64,000 nt of DNA, from contig JAUCBJ010007629.1 in NCBI GenBank assembly GCA_032718475.1, forward strand, positions 1 to 64,000. The letters run 5' to 3'. Below are positions 18,390 to 27,898 of the stretch, in pieces. How positions within the stretch are numbered: position 1 is the first letter of the stretch; each line of letters begins with the position of its first letter. This stretch comes from Nemertoderma westbladi (Eukaryota; Xenacoelomorpha; Nemertodermatida; Nemertodermatidae). The notes under the pieces were generated by a model. The model searched no databases. It was not told the origin of the DNA and was given only the letters and a program-made list of their open reading frames with translations. A program made the position numbers and the translations under genes.

Positions 18390-19112
18390 CTCGAATACTA
18401 CGTCGGCGTCCCGATTCCAATATTCCCCGGTCGAGAAACGCAGTTGGAGGTATGCGACGACTGCGGCTCGGAGCAGTGCCCACGCGGCAGAAGGAATCGG
18501 GTTACCGATTCTTGCCTCCAGCTCCTCGGGGTACTCTATTGCCCATACTGCGCGATATCGGGCCACGACGTTTCGGTCTGTCCGATCCTTTATAACCTAT
18601 GCACCACGTGCGGTTTCCGTGGACATTCCGCTAGCCCCCGCTGCTATATCAAATGTCCTACCAAAGACGTAACCGCTATGGGCAATATGGTCATGTTTGA
18701 GACATACACAAACAGCCACTTAAAGACCAAGTTTCGGAGAAACGCTCGGAATATCGCGCAGGAGATGGCGTGCGGATATTTCTCCTTCCCGGAACGCCTC
18801 CACACGTCGGCCACGCTACCTTTCCATTACGTGGATCTGCTACTGAGCGCTGGATTATTCGGCCCATTCGAAGTCATTAGACGATTATACTCGTATAAAG
18901 AGGAGTTCGGTGACGGAGAATGGTTCCTAGAGGCACGCAACTCCGAGTTGGAAAGACGAACCGACATGATCCCGATGCCTTCGAAAGGAAGAGCCGCCAG
19001 GAGACAAGCCGAAGCGTTACTCACAATGGATTTTGACGCTCCTCTACCAGCCATAGCGATCGATGAGAGTCGACGGGCGAAGAGACGAAAGGCGTACCAG
19101 AAAAAGAAATAG
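18390..19112 (+). CDS. Third-gene part 3: zinc-knuckle protein (element A)
   Basis: About 240 codons are open in the frame of part 2, with no ATG near the start; the first in-frame near-cognate codon is TTG at 18444. The region carries CDDCGSEQC, then CPYCAISGHDVSVC and CTTCGFRGHSASPRC, which are CX2CX4HX4-5C zinc knuckles able to bind RNA or single-stranded DNA. A helical C-terminal domain follows (YFSFPERL ... LPFHYVDLLLSAGLFG) and a basic tail ends in RRAKRRKAYQKKK, a possible nuclear-targeting signal. Element C encodes a matching zinc-knuckle plus C-terminal domain at 53489-54166. The polypurine tract and 3' LTR lie about 160 bp downstream. Confidence 0.7.
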   Translation, partial: LEYYVGVPIPIFPGRETQLEVCDDCGSEQCPRGRRNRVTDSCLQLLGVLYCPYCAISGHDVSVCPILYNLCTTCGFRGHSASPRCYIKCPTKDVTAMGNMVMFETYTNSHLKTKFRRNARNIAQEMACGYFSFPERLHTSATLPFHYVDLLLSAGLFGPFEVIRRLYSYKEEFGDGEWFLEARNSELERRTDMIPMPSKGRAARRQAEALLTMDFDAPLPAIAIDESRRAKRRKAYQKKK

Positions 19113-19267
19113 TGGATTGGGATATTCCAGGAACATTTATCGAACATTTATTTTTATACAAACTCTAGGCCAAATTAATTAAAAACTATGCAATATTAAA
19201 TTTGGGTTTTTTATATTGGGAATGACCTACGCAAACTCAATCGACCGACAGACTTCACGAAGGTCAT

Positions 19268-19277
19268 TGGGGGGGAC
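19268..19277 (+). promoter_or_regulatory. Polypurine tract of element A
   Basis: ATTGGGGGGGA followed by C lies directly before the TG of the 3' LTR at 19278. A purine run at this position primes plus-strand DNA synthesis in LTR retrotransposons. Confidence 0.7.
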
Positions 19278-20906
19278 TGTTCGCGGTATTTCAACTTTCC
19301 ATAACGCGAGTTGAATATTTTTGTATTTATTTAAAATTGATTATTCCGATATTACTACTGGGTGCGGGACCATGGGTTTTGGGCACATTCAATAAACTGG
19401 GGGCGATTTATGGGCGAACTTTGGGGCAACTTACAGGGTACGGGAATAATTTCATAGTTATAAGGGCCAGGGGGGATGGAAAATGCAAGCAGTATTCAGG
19501 TTAGCCTGAGTACTATTAGGCCCTGGCCAACTTCCTGCTGCCTGTAGGGGTGGATTTGGTAATGCGCCAGGCCTAAAGGACAAGGACTGCCCTTAGCGGT
19601 CCCTGGCCAACAGCAGCCATTACGAGACTGAAAAGAACTCGGACCGCTGACTGCTTGTGTCAGGGATTTGCGACGGGCACCGACGGCCCCTTAGTAGCCA
19701 AGCCGTTCTGGTTCTCGATGATCGAACCCCGGGGTTCGTGAGGGGTGGAGCGGACACGCGAACGGGTGGCCAACTAACGACTGCCCCCTGACCTAAGCCG
19801 TACTGGTTCTCGATGACCGATCCCTTCGGGGTTCGTGAGGGGTGGGACGGACATGCGAAAGGGCTGGCCACAGGACGGGTTTGACGAGAACTGCCCTTAG
19901 CGGTCTCTGGTCAACGGCAGCTACTACGAGACTGAAAAGAACTCGGAACGCTGACTGCTTGTACTGGGATTTGCGACGGGAACCGACGACAGACCCCTTA
20001 GCCAAGCCGTACTGGTTCTCGATGATCGAACCCTTCGGGGTTCGTGAGGGGTGGAAAGGACACGCGATGGGGTCGAAAGACAAAGGACTAGACTCGACTA
20101 GACTCTACTGGCCTACCGACTGTTCGGAGCAGTTTCTCGGCTGCCGAAGCGACTACGAGCCTGAAACGGACTCGGAAAGCCTAGGTGGTTGGGTTTCTGT
20201 GATGAACCGCCGGACCCCTAGCCAAGCCGTTCTGGTTCTCGATGATCGAACCCTTCGGGGTTCGTGAGGGGTGGAACGGACACGCGAACGGGTCCACCGA
20301 CACGACAGACTCCTAGCCAAGCCGTACTGGTTCTCGATGACCGAACCCTTCGGGGTTCGAGAGGGGTGGTACGGATACGCGACAGAGTCTACCGACTGGA
20401 CCGACCCTTAGCCAAGCCGTGCTGGTTCTCGATGATCGTTCCCTTCGGGGTTCGTGAGGGGTGGAACGGACACGCGACAGGGTCGACCGACACCGACACT
20501 ACGGCACTAAGACTGGGACCGAGGGAAAATCTGGGGAACATTAGGTAGGCTAAAATTCTGAGCGAACAGTGGGTTATTAAATAATATACCGTAGGGATTT
20601 ATATTATCGTGTATAATTATTGTGAATATTTGGTGTATATTGATTTGGGGAAGCCCAAAATTATTCTTAATCAGGTTTCAATGATGTTGAACAGGTTTCA
20701 ATGACGTTGAACAGGTTTCAACTATAGGAAGTTACATTAAAGAGTATATCCAACTAATGCAGCTTTTTATCAACCGCAAACTTGCATCTCAGAAAATATT
20801 CCCTCCCCACAATCAATATCCGGTGACTGGCCGGGGCTCGGTGGTCTGTTAAAGTCACGTCTCCAGCATCGGCGTTTTCCCCCCTGGTGTAGGGATAACG
20901 GCAACA
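19278..20906 (+). repeat. 3' LTR of element A
   Basis: This LTR has exactly the same length as the 5' LTR, 1629 bp, starting TG and ending CA. Visible differences from the 5' copy are at 19800, 20057, 20210 and 20321. The hairpin array and AATAAA are conserved. Confidence 0.93.
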
Positions 20907-20911
20907 CAGGC
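20907..20911. repeat. Target-site duplication CAGGC, right copy
   Basis: The five bases directly after the CA of the 3' LTR equal 6338-6342. Joining 6342 to 20912 gives the pre-insertion locus, meaning that the sequence upstream of the minus-strand gag continues here. Confidence 0.9.
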
Positions 20912-23556
20912 CTACTATTTATAAATCGTTTGAGTTGATTTATAATATATATATACCCGTTTAAAATGGGTTTTGTCAATATTTGAAATAAATGTTATTA
21001 TTTCTGGGGGGAGTCACTACACAGAAGCTGTGCGCTCTCAGTGAAGTGCTACTTATTGGACACTAAAACAGATAATTCTAATTTACCTAAGTTACTTAAT
21101 ACTACAAATTACGTACGATACGGGTGAGATTAATTCTCTAATTAAAACACAACAAAATATTACGTACGAAATTTTAGGGTAATTTTACAGGAAGTCTACA
21201 AACCAGCCTAACAAAGGGTTAGAATTCTGGTTATTACAACGGACAGGGTACTACGGTATTTGAAAATAATAAGTAGTAGTAAATATGTTGCGCTGTCCAG
21301 ATAGGAAAAATACCACCGTCTGACGACCTATAGCCGTATCGCTATAGGTACTACGTTATGTATCACAGAGTGTTCCTACCTGGAAGTTAATTACCGCGGA
21401 CTACCAGATCCAACGTGCCTATTAACCACTTTACAACACAATACACTGCCTACACACTAATTACTTTTGGAAAGCACTGTACACCAAACCCTAAATTAGG
21501 TACAAGTACTTATTAAAAACAGATAACTAGCAGTTAAATATACTTGAACAGTTAAAAGAACCACGGCATCTGCTGGAGTGACCGGAGCACAAAGTTACCA
21601 GTCTTTACCTACGCCAAGCAGCCCGTGTAGTACCGGGGTTAATTTAACTATAACGGTATGTGTAACAAGCACAATTACTGTAGGAATAAACTTGGGGACA
21701 TGAATGTTGCGAATAATCGCATAAACTCTGAATAATAAATATTACGCTACCCGTACAGAATACTCAAACAAAATACAAACCAAACGCTGGCAGACTACCA
21801 TCAAGCCTAAATAAACTACAGTATGTGCAGATTCCGAAATGGTTAGTTAGTATGCGTTCTAACACAGTAGTACGACTTATTCTTTAGGAGGGGGTTGACC
21901 TTACAACTCAAGATGCCCCAACTTACTAACTGGCACTTTATCGGACAGACTCTACACACGCCGCAATCTCTCCAGACCCAACAACAGCCAGACAACAATC
22001 CAGCCTACAATTATCTGAACAATCTGAGCAGACTTACACGTCTTCTGCTCAATATTAACTTACATGTAAATAAAACCGACAGAAATAAGTAAAATCTCAA
22101 TAAAAAACCAGGGCGGCCGTTCCCTGATTAAGTACTAAGACCTACCGGTGTACAATAATCAAAATCGAATAATACTAATGTACTTATACTGGAAGTACCG
22201 GTTAGGACAGTTGGGCCTACAGACCTACACCAGTACCGATTCTGGCAGTTGGGCCTACGGACCTACAGCAGTACCGGTTCAGGTTTACCGGTCGACCGGT
22301 ACTTTCAACTTTATTGCTTACTGCAATAAAGAAGATAACTGTTATTGTACGCGCTTTTGAAGAGCTTTAGCAGTTTAACCTGCCAAAATTTATATGTCTT
22401 TTGGTTTATAAATAGACTTTAACATATGACAAGTATTTAATACCAATAAACACAACATTAGCCGAAGCCAGCCTAGTGCGCGTCCATTCACCCGCTGGAT
22501 ATACCCGGGAGACTGGATTCGGAGGGCTTAGATTTTATTGCAGTATAACCTTACTGTATTATTCGATTGATCGTTAATAAATAATTTCTGACTAATATTA
22601 TTCACTTTCGGGAAATATTAACAGTTCCTTTAGGACGTGGCGCTCTATCTAGGTAAACAGAGAAATGACTTATACTAAACACAACGGTAAGACGGTAAGG
22701 CTTATGATTCACGTATGAGGCGCATTCTTTAGGAAATGCTTAGTTATCAGCCACAATCATGCACACTACCGGTACCGCACAATACTGCACACTAATCTGC
22801 CGACCGTCAATGAATTTTATCATACATAAAGAGAACAGCAATTGACTCATGTAGTGCCTATCAAATAGCATTAAATTCACTACAAACCACGATAATATAA
22901 GTCGCAATCGCTATATGTAACCTGTCTCTCTAACCTGTAGTGTATCAAGAAAATTGGGAAATTTGGGTTATTTATTGATGTTCTCCAAGTAATAATATTC
23001 AACCAACTGATACAAATAATGACAACAGTAAATAGCATTAAGACGGTAGGTTAAGATATGATATGTGTAACACTGATAATGCAGCACTGATACGCTGATT
23101 GAACTGGACTGATAACAGTTATACGTTCTATAATCTAAGCCTACTAATGTTTCTTCTAAAGTCTGAAAACAATTGACTCCAGAGCCGGTGTTCTTGGCCT
23201 AGAAGCAACAACACAACAGTAACAAGAAAACTATAAGACTGAACACGCCTAGTACCATGTAGAATGTCTCCACGTCTAAGGTAAAAATCGCTCTGATTGG
23301 CTGTTAAGCTGAACAAAGAACCATGTGTCCAACGGCCGTTTCCATGCCAGCAACCAGCTGTTGGATGTTGTAATCTGAATCATCAAGGCTACACTGTGCT
23401 AGAGGATTTGACGCATTGCGGGTTTTGTGTCTTGCCATGTCCGCCAAAGCACACATATAGAAAAACAACTTTTATGTCCGTTAAAACACCCACACGGTAC
23501 TTTGCGGGCAAGGGGACTGATTATATCCGCAAAAGCTTTTACAATAATAATAATAA
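20912..23556. other. No gene recognised; upstream side of the split gag element and left flank of the Polinton
   Basis: This is moderately AT-rich sequence. Near 22145-22310 there is a cluster of ACCGGT-containing phrases (ACCGGTGTAC, GTACCGGTTAGG, CCGGTCGACCGGTAC) and two copies of CAGTTGGGCCTAC, similar in flavour to the ATACCGGTAT array left of element A. I found no LTR pair, no Polinton terminal inverted repeat and no credible ORF. The first real start codon is that of the ATPase at 23557. Confidence 0.4.
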
Positions 23557-24237
23557 ATGGCTGACTTTAATTCAGGTCCATATAATTTAAACTTTCAAAT
23601 GGGAACGATTATGATAATTTCTGGCCCATCTGGTTCTGGAAAATCAACGTTTGTGGGGAATTTAATTAAACACAAGAATGGTTGTTTCAACGAAGCCCCC
23701 ATGCGAGTATTGTATTGTTACGGGAGCAATCCCCCGACTATTCCCGGTATTACTCACCTTTACAAAGGTTTGCCAGAAAATATAGATAGTTTAGTGAATA
23801 GTCGAGATTTATTAATTATAGATGATTTATTAACAGAAACTGAGTCCAGTACAGCTTTAACTGTATTGTTTACTAAGGTAGCTCATCATTCCAATATATT
23901 TATTTGTTTTATAACGCAAAACATGTTTTACGGTGGGAAGCATAACCGCACAAGATCAATTAATAGCCATCCCTTAGTAATAATGAAAAATCCGCGAGAC
24001 AGTCTATCGGTTTTAAATTTCGCGAAGCAGATGTTACCAGGGCAGACCAAATTTTTAGTAGATTCCTATCAAGATGCGACAATTGAACCATTTTCGCATT
24101 TCTTAATTGATTTACGACAGGAAACACCCGAACATTTAAGATTTAGATCGGATATATTTCGTAATCATAATTGTTACATTAAAAATTACATTGACTATAA
24201 ACGTAGCGAAAATAATAATAATAATAATGATAAATAA
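23557..24237 (+). CDS. Polinton genome-packaging ATPase (A32/FtsK-HerA type)
   Basis: This 226-aa P-loop ATPase is expected to pump viral DNA into capsids. Walker A is GPSGSGKS (residues 23-30), and Walker B is LLIIDD (about 85-90), preceded by a typical strand-helix-strand core (RVLYCYGS). A likely sensor strand ICFITQN follows at about 125-131. The length fits Polinton and poxvirus A32-like packaging ATPases. The C-terminal tail is Asn-rich and ends in a low-complexity AAT run. It is the first gene of the plus-strand block, with the pX-like gene 37 bp downstream. The ORF appears intact. Confidence 0.9.
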   Translation: MADFNSGPYNLNFQMGTIMIISGPSGSGKSTFVGNLIKHKNGCFNEAPMRVLYCYGSNPPTIPGITHLYKGLPENIDSLVNSRDLLIIDDLLTETESSTALTVLFTKVAHHSNIFICFITQNMFYGGKHNRTRSINSHPLVIMKNPRDSLSVLNFAKQMLPGQTKFLVDSYQDATIEPFSHFLIDLRQETPEHLRFRSDIFRNHNCYIKNYIDYKRSENNNNNNDK

Positions 24238-24274
24238 TTAATATTTTGTAACAATTTTCAATAATGTTGCAACA

Positions 24275-24658
24275 ATGAATAGACTTGTGCAGAAATATCG
24301 TAATGAACTGGAATTTCTACGCCGCGCTACCCCTCAACAAAGAACTTATTTTATTAACCATACCGCGAGTAACGAATTAATACGGCTCATTGTAAATACT
24401 GCATTAAATGTTCTAAAAGGTAACGTACAATTGACCCCTCATCCATTTAGAAATATTCGCCGCTATAAGAAGGTATTGAAATCACTCAACCGTAAAACAA
24501 AAAATATATCAAGTTACAGAAAAAAGTTAAGCAATCAATCTGGAGGCATACTACCGTTTCTAATACCCTTACTCGGCATTGGCGCGAAACTCGCCACGAG
24601 TGATGGTGCCGCCCCCGCTGGAGCAGCTATTGCGAAAAAAATTAACCGTGGACGGTAA
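24275..24658 (+). CDS. Polinton pX/adenovirus core-protein-X-like small protein
   Basis: This 127-aa basic protein has a Lys/Arg-rich helical N-terminal two-thirds. Its C-terminus is hydrophobic and glycine/alanine-rich, with GGILPFLIPLLGIGAKL then GAAPAGAAIAKK. This layout matches the small core or membrane-active proteins (pX or pVI-like) described in adintoviruses and Polintons, which bind DNA or act on membranes inside the virion. It lies between the packaging ATPase and the integrase fragment. The identification is by layout, not by a conserved catalytic motif. Confidence 0.6.
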   Translation: MNRLVQKYRNELEFLRRATPQQRTYFINHTASNELIRLIVNTALNVLKGNVQLTPHPFRNIRRYKKVLKSLNRKTKNISSYRKKLSNQSGGILPFLIPLLGIGAKLATSDGAAPAGAAIAKKINRGR

Positions 24659-24660
24659 TA

Positions 24661-24831
24661 ATGGTTAAAACAGGAGTAACATTTAGAAAATTATATTTAG
24701 TATCGAGTAAACCGTTAGCTACTGATTTAAAACCTCAAGATATACCTAGAGTAAATACTACAAAAAGAAAACCCTTCAAAACATCAACTTCAAAGAAAAT
24801 AATTAAAAAATTTCAGTTGTTCTTACGGTGA
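24661..24831 (+). CDS. Small basic ORF
   Basis: This ORF of about 56 codons starts with ATG two bases after the previous stop (MVKTGVTFRKLYLVSS) and ends at a TGA 24829-24831. It is rich in Lys and Thr and has a basic C-terminus. It may be a small virion or accessory protein, or the remnant of a larger gene. The tight spacing to the upstream gene is its main support. Confidence 0.35.
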   Translation: MVKTGVTFRKLYLVSSKPLATDLKPQDIPRVNTTKRKPFKTSTSKKIIKKFQLFLR

Positions 24832-24882
24832 TGCCCTTTATAAGAGATTTGAATATACATATTACTTGCGGTTGTCGAAAAG

Positions 24883-25206
24883 ATGCCACGCAAGATGAAA
24901 CCGATTTTAAACCGAAGCTTAGACAAAAAACTGTTAAGAATTTATTTAGATCCTTCATCCCCTGCGGGATTTGCAAGTGTTGCAAAATTAGCAAAAGCTG
25001 CAAACATCAAACCAGCACAAGCCCAGAAATGGTTGAGCGGGCAAAAGACATACACCCTTCACGCTCCACGTAGACATCATTATCCAACATCTAAAATATT
25101 TACGGGAGGCTTAAAAGATATATATATGATAGATCTAGTGGATATGCAGCAATATAAATCGCAAAATAATAATTATAACTATATATTAACATGTATTGAT
25201 GCCTAA
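24883..25206 (+). pseudogene. Truncated Polinton integrase (N-terminal part)
   Basis: The 107-aa ORF matches the N-terminal region and the start of the catalytic core of Polinton retroviral-type integrases. It has QKWLSGQKTYTLHAPRR, followed by IYMIDLVDM with the first catalytic Asp, then YNYILTCID. A TAA directly after TCIDA ends it at 25206. The second Asp and the Glu of the D,D,E triad and the C-terminal chromodomain-like part are absent. The next gene starts 54 bp later, so the rest has been deleted rather than frameshifted. An intact copy elsewhere would have to supply integrase. Confidence 0.8.
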
Positions 25207-25259
25207 ATTAATTAATTTTAGCGGAGGTCGCACTGTTATAACACTTAAGTTAATACGCG

Positions 25260-26114
25260 GTGGGGATGATGGATGAATTCTACGTTAGACTACCGAGTAA
25301 CTCCTGTCCAGTTGATTTTCCACGTAATTCTGCTAGTAGTTATCAGATCAATTTCCATGGCGCCTTACCTATAAACCCAAACGAAAACTGGGTGGTAGGT
25401 ATAAAAAGTATATTTTACTTAGCAACGTTGCCGTCAATGTATAACAATGTAGAGAATGTTATTTTATTAAAAAAAGGGAAAAAAAATTTTGAGGATACAC
25501 TTCCATCCGGTTTGTTCTACAGTATCAATGACATTATAGATTATTTTAAAACGGGGGCGTTGAAAGATAAATTACAAATAGTTGAAATTACTCAGCAAAA
25601 TAGGTTGCAATTTATTTTAGGGAAAGCGGTGCGAGAGTTATTTATAGGTCAACAATTAGCCTATTATTTTGGAATTACTGAAAATAATCTCGGCGCGAAT
25701 TTAAATCCAAATTTTAAAATTATTTTGAAGACGAAAAATAATATAAAGGGTTATTTAATAAAGGTTATCGGAAATGGAGAAAAAGCTTACCAGATGGTAT
25801 TTTTATGCCCTCAACCACCCAATTCTATTCCAGAACCTAAGTCGAACATGTACGTGACTACTAATATAATTGAAAATCAATATATTAATGATTTTGGTTT
25901 AGCTGTACTTCGTCGTGTTGCGATACCTGATGACGTGAAATATGGTAGCGTAATAAATAAAGAATTTGTCAAGGATACAATTCATTATATCCCTGTAAAA
26001 AAATCATATAAGATAACATACATTCATATTGAAATAACAGACAAAGAAGGAAAAGATTTGAATTTTGAATACGGGACAACATCTATTACATTACACTTTA
26101 AAAGAATAAATTAA
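25260..26114 (+). CDS. Polinton penton-like minor capsid protein
   Basis: This 284-aa protein resembles the single jelly-roll penton (minor capsid) of Polintons. It starts with an extended-strand region (FYVRLPSNSCPVDFP ... NENWVVGIKSI). The typical C-terminal half is MYVTTNIIENQYINDFGLAV, then LRRVAIPDD, YIPVKK and ITLHFKR. It would form capsid vertices together with the major capsid protein encoded 500 bp downstream. The upstream in-frame ATG is two codons before the DEFYV segment. The ORF is intact. A degenerate second copy of such a gene lies at 41833-42349. Confidence 0.8.
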   Translation: MGMMDEFYVRLPSNSCPVDFPRNSASSYQINFHGALPINPNENWVVGIKSIFYLATLPSMYNNVENVILLKKGKKNFEDTLPSGLFYSINDIIDYFKTGALKDKLQIVEITQQNRLQFILGKAVRELFIGQQLAYYFGITENNLGANLNPNFKIILKTKNNIKGYLIKVIGNGEKAYQMVFLCPQPPNSIPEPKSNMYVTTNIIENQYINDFGLAVLRRVAIPDDVKYGSVINKEFVKDTIHYIPVKKSYKITYIHIEITDKEGKDLNFEYGTTSITLHFKRIN

Positions 26115-26115
26115 A

Positions 26116-26343
26116 ATGGATTCTGATTTATTTCAAAGATACAGTAAACCTCAATATGGTGGTGCAGACTCTAATCTTGCTGTTTTTAAAGGTGGTAGAA
26201 GTACGAGAGGCTCGACGCAAGTTCCTGTTTTTCGAGGTGGTTCATATATTGACCCTTACTGTCAACAAATTGGTGCATTTGGTCCAAACTTAAAACAACG
26301 TCGTTTTCAACGTTATCGTAGAGGATTTGAAAAAATTTGGTAA
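26116..26343 (+). pseudogene. Basic Gly-rich virion core-like protein, probably frameshifted
   Basis: This 75-aa ORF starts two bases after the penton stop. It is rich in Gly, Arg and Tyr (FKGGRSTRGSTQVPVFRGG, then QRRFQRYRRGF). Beyond its stop, other frames of 26344-26628 continue with Lys/Arg-rich sequence ending in a basic NHHRRSKNRKIKKGK-like stretch without a long ORF. It resembles the FRGG-containing DNA-binding or pX-like small protein that often sits beside the Polinton penton gene. One or two frame lesions in this copy are likely. No catalytic motif is present. Confidence 0.5.
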
Positions 26344-26630
26344 GCCATTAGCTAAAAAAGTGTTACAAAAAGCTTTACCATTTACCACAAAATTTATGAG
26401 ACAACACGTAATACCAAAAGGTAAGCGGTCTTACATCAGCAGGCTAATACGGTTATTAATAAAGCATTAAATAAAATGAAACCATCAACCAGATCTGTTG
26501 TAGAAAAAGTTTATAGAGATTTAAAGCGACCTACTAGACCAATGTCTATGAACATACATCATCGTCGTAGTAAAAATAGAAAAATAAAAAAAGGCAAACT
26601 GAAACACTGCGAAAAAAGTATTATTTAATA

Positions 26631-27896
26631 ATGTCAATTATTAAGGAATTAGATTTATTTTCTACACAGCCAATACAGACTGAATTTAAAGCAAAGCATT
26701 ATGAAACAATTTACCCAGTATCTAATCTCAGAAGTGAGTCTAGGGAAGTCACTTTCCTTGTACCGAGATCCAATGAATTCTATACGAAACTGCAAGATGC
26801 GTTATTAATTACAAAATGTACTGTACGGTGGGATAGACGACTTGAAAACTCCCATATTTATATGTTGAATTACCCTTCTGGGACTATGTGGAGTGATATT
26901 AAAATAGACCTTAATCAGAAGCAGGTTGAAAATAGCAATAACCATTATTTCTACAAGTCGTACTTATCCAATTTATTATTTACAACTTACGAGGATAAAA
27001 ATGGGCTACTGGGTGCGGGTGGCTTTCATCAGCCTTTATCTGAACACGGAAATGAAATTGATCCCGGTGCGCATCCTATTGGCGATGCCTTTAGTAAACA
27101 AATGCAATTTGTAAGTGGATTGACGATTGATTTTGATACTGAAACTAAAATAATACAACCCGGGTATGATTTAAGAATGCATTTTAGAAAAGTATCAAAT
27201 TCGTTTATTTTTAAAATCACTCCAAACGCAAACGCCGTGACAAATCTTCGGCTAGAATTAGATGAAGTAAAGATCCTAATCCCTAGGATGGAGGTTAATC
27301 CGGTAATAGAAAGCAGTCACCTAAAAGGTTTAGAGAGTTACGATATTGAATATCAATTCCAAAAAAAGGAGGTTACAACAAAAATATTTACTATTCCTGC
27401 TCAAACCACAAATTACACCCAAACAAACATATTTGATGGTAAAAAACCCAAATTAGTTATTATCGGTTTTATAACAAATAATGCATATTCGGGAGAATTA
27501 ATTAGCAATCCCTTGAAATTTGAACATTTTAACCTTAGACGTGCGGAACTGATTGTAGACGGTCTTCCAGTAGGTGGTGTAATATACGAGCCTAATTTTA
27601 CAGATGGAACATATATTTTTGAGTATACTCAATTAATGAAGAACATTAATACATATATTAATGGTTATGGGGGTAATAATATAGACCATGAAACCTACTT
27701 AGGTAATTGCCCCCTCCTATCCTGGGACCTAACCGCCGACGGCTATGTTAGAGATCCGCAGCCGTCGATATATACTAACGGCCAATTAAAATTAAGATTT
27801 GCCGAAACGTTGGTTGAAACCATAAATGTAATCGTTTTTAATATTTATGATCAATCATTAAGTTTAAATAGCAGGAAAGAAATACATATCGATTAA
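26631..27896 (+). CDS. Polinton major capsid protein (double jelly-roll)
   Basis: This 421-aa protein starts MSIIKELDLFSTQPIQTEF, the typical N-terminus of Polinton hexon-like capsid proteins (ELDLF, then P-x-Q). It is predominantly beta-strand, with features such as VTFLVPRSNEFY, WSDIKIDLN, an internal LRLELDEVKILIPR and a C-terminal LKLRFAETLVETINVIVFNIYD. It should trimerise to form the icosahedral shell. It is flanked by the penton-like and protease genes, the usual capsid module. The ORF is intact and a little short compared with many Polinton capsid proteins. Confidence 0.85.
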   Translation: MSIIKELDLFSTQPIQTEFKAKHYETIYPVSNLRSESREVTFLVPRSNEFYTKLQDALLITKCTVRWDRRLENSHIYMLNYPSGTMWSDIKIDLNQKQVENSNNHYFYKSYLSNLLFTTYEDKNGLLGAGGFHQPLSEHGNEIDPGAHPIGDAFSKQMQFVSGLTIDFDTETKIIQPGYDLRMHFRKVSNSFIFKITPNANAVTNLRLELDEVKILIPRMEVNPVIESSHLKGLESYDIEYQFQKKEVTTKIFTIPAQTTNYTQTNIFDGKKPKLVIIGFITNNAYSGELISNPLKFEHFNLRRAELIVDGLPVGGVIYEPNFTDGTYIFEYTQLMKNINTYINGYGGNNIDHETYLGNCPLLSWDLTADGYVRDPQPSIYTNGQLKLRFAETLVETINVIVFNIYDQSLSLNSRKEIHID

Positions 27897-27898
27897 GT

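Larger units (their letters stand above)
6343..20906 (+). mobile_element. Full-length BEL/Pao LTR retrotransposon (element A)
   Basis: The element is 14,564 bp. It has two 1629-bp direct LTRs (6343-7971 and 19278-20906) that begin TG and end CA. It is flanked by a perfect 5-bp target duplication CAGGC at 6338-6342 and 20907-20911. The LTRs show only four visible differences (6865, 7122, 7275, 7386 against their partners), about 0.25%, so the insertion is recent. Coding order is small leader ORF, gag with aspartic protease, RT, RNase H, integrase with DUF5641, then a third gene region. That order and the DUF1759 and DUF5641 domains mark the BEL/Pao superfamily. The length is well above the usual 5-10 kb of the superfamily because of the long LTRs, the 15.5-16 kb spacer and the extra 3' genes. 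Confidence 0.95.

Noticed and set aside
16522-19112. Envelope gene in the third position of element A
   Set aside because: No signal peptide, furin-like site, fusion peptide or transmembrane segment is visible; the C-terminus is basic and soluble.
22148-22360. Short ORF with VPVQVYRSTGT-like sequence
   Set aside because: It lies over an ACCGGT-rich repeat cluster with no homology or context supporting a gene.
23297-23590. 97-aa ORF before the ATPase
   Set aside because: Its composition is not protein-like, it overlaps the ATPase start in another frame and has no recognisable motif.
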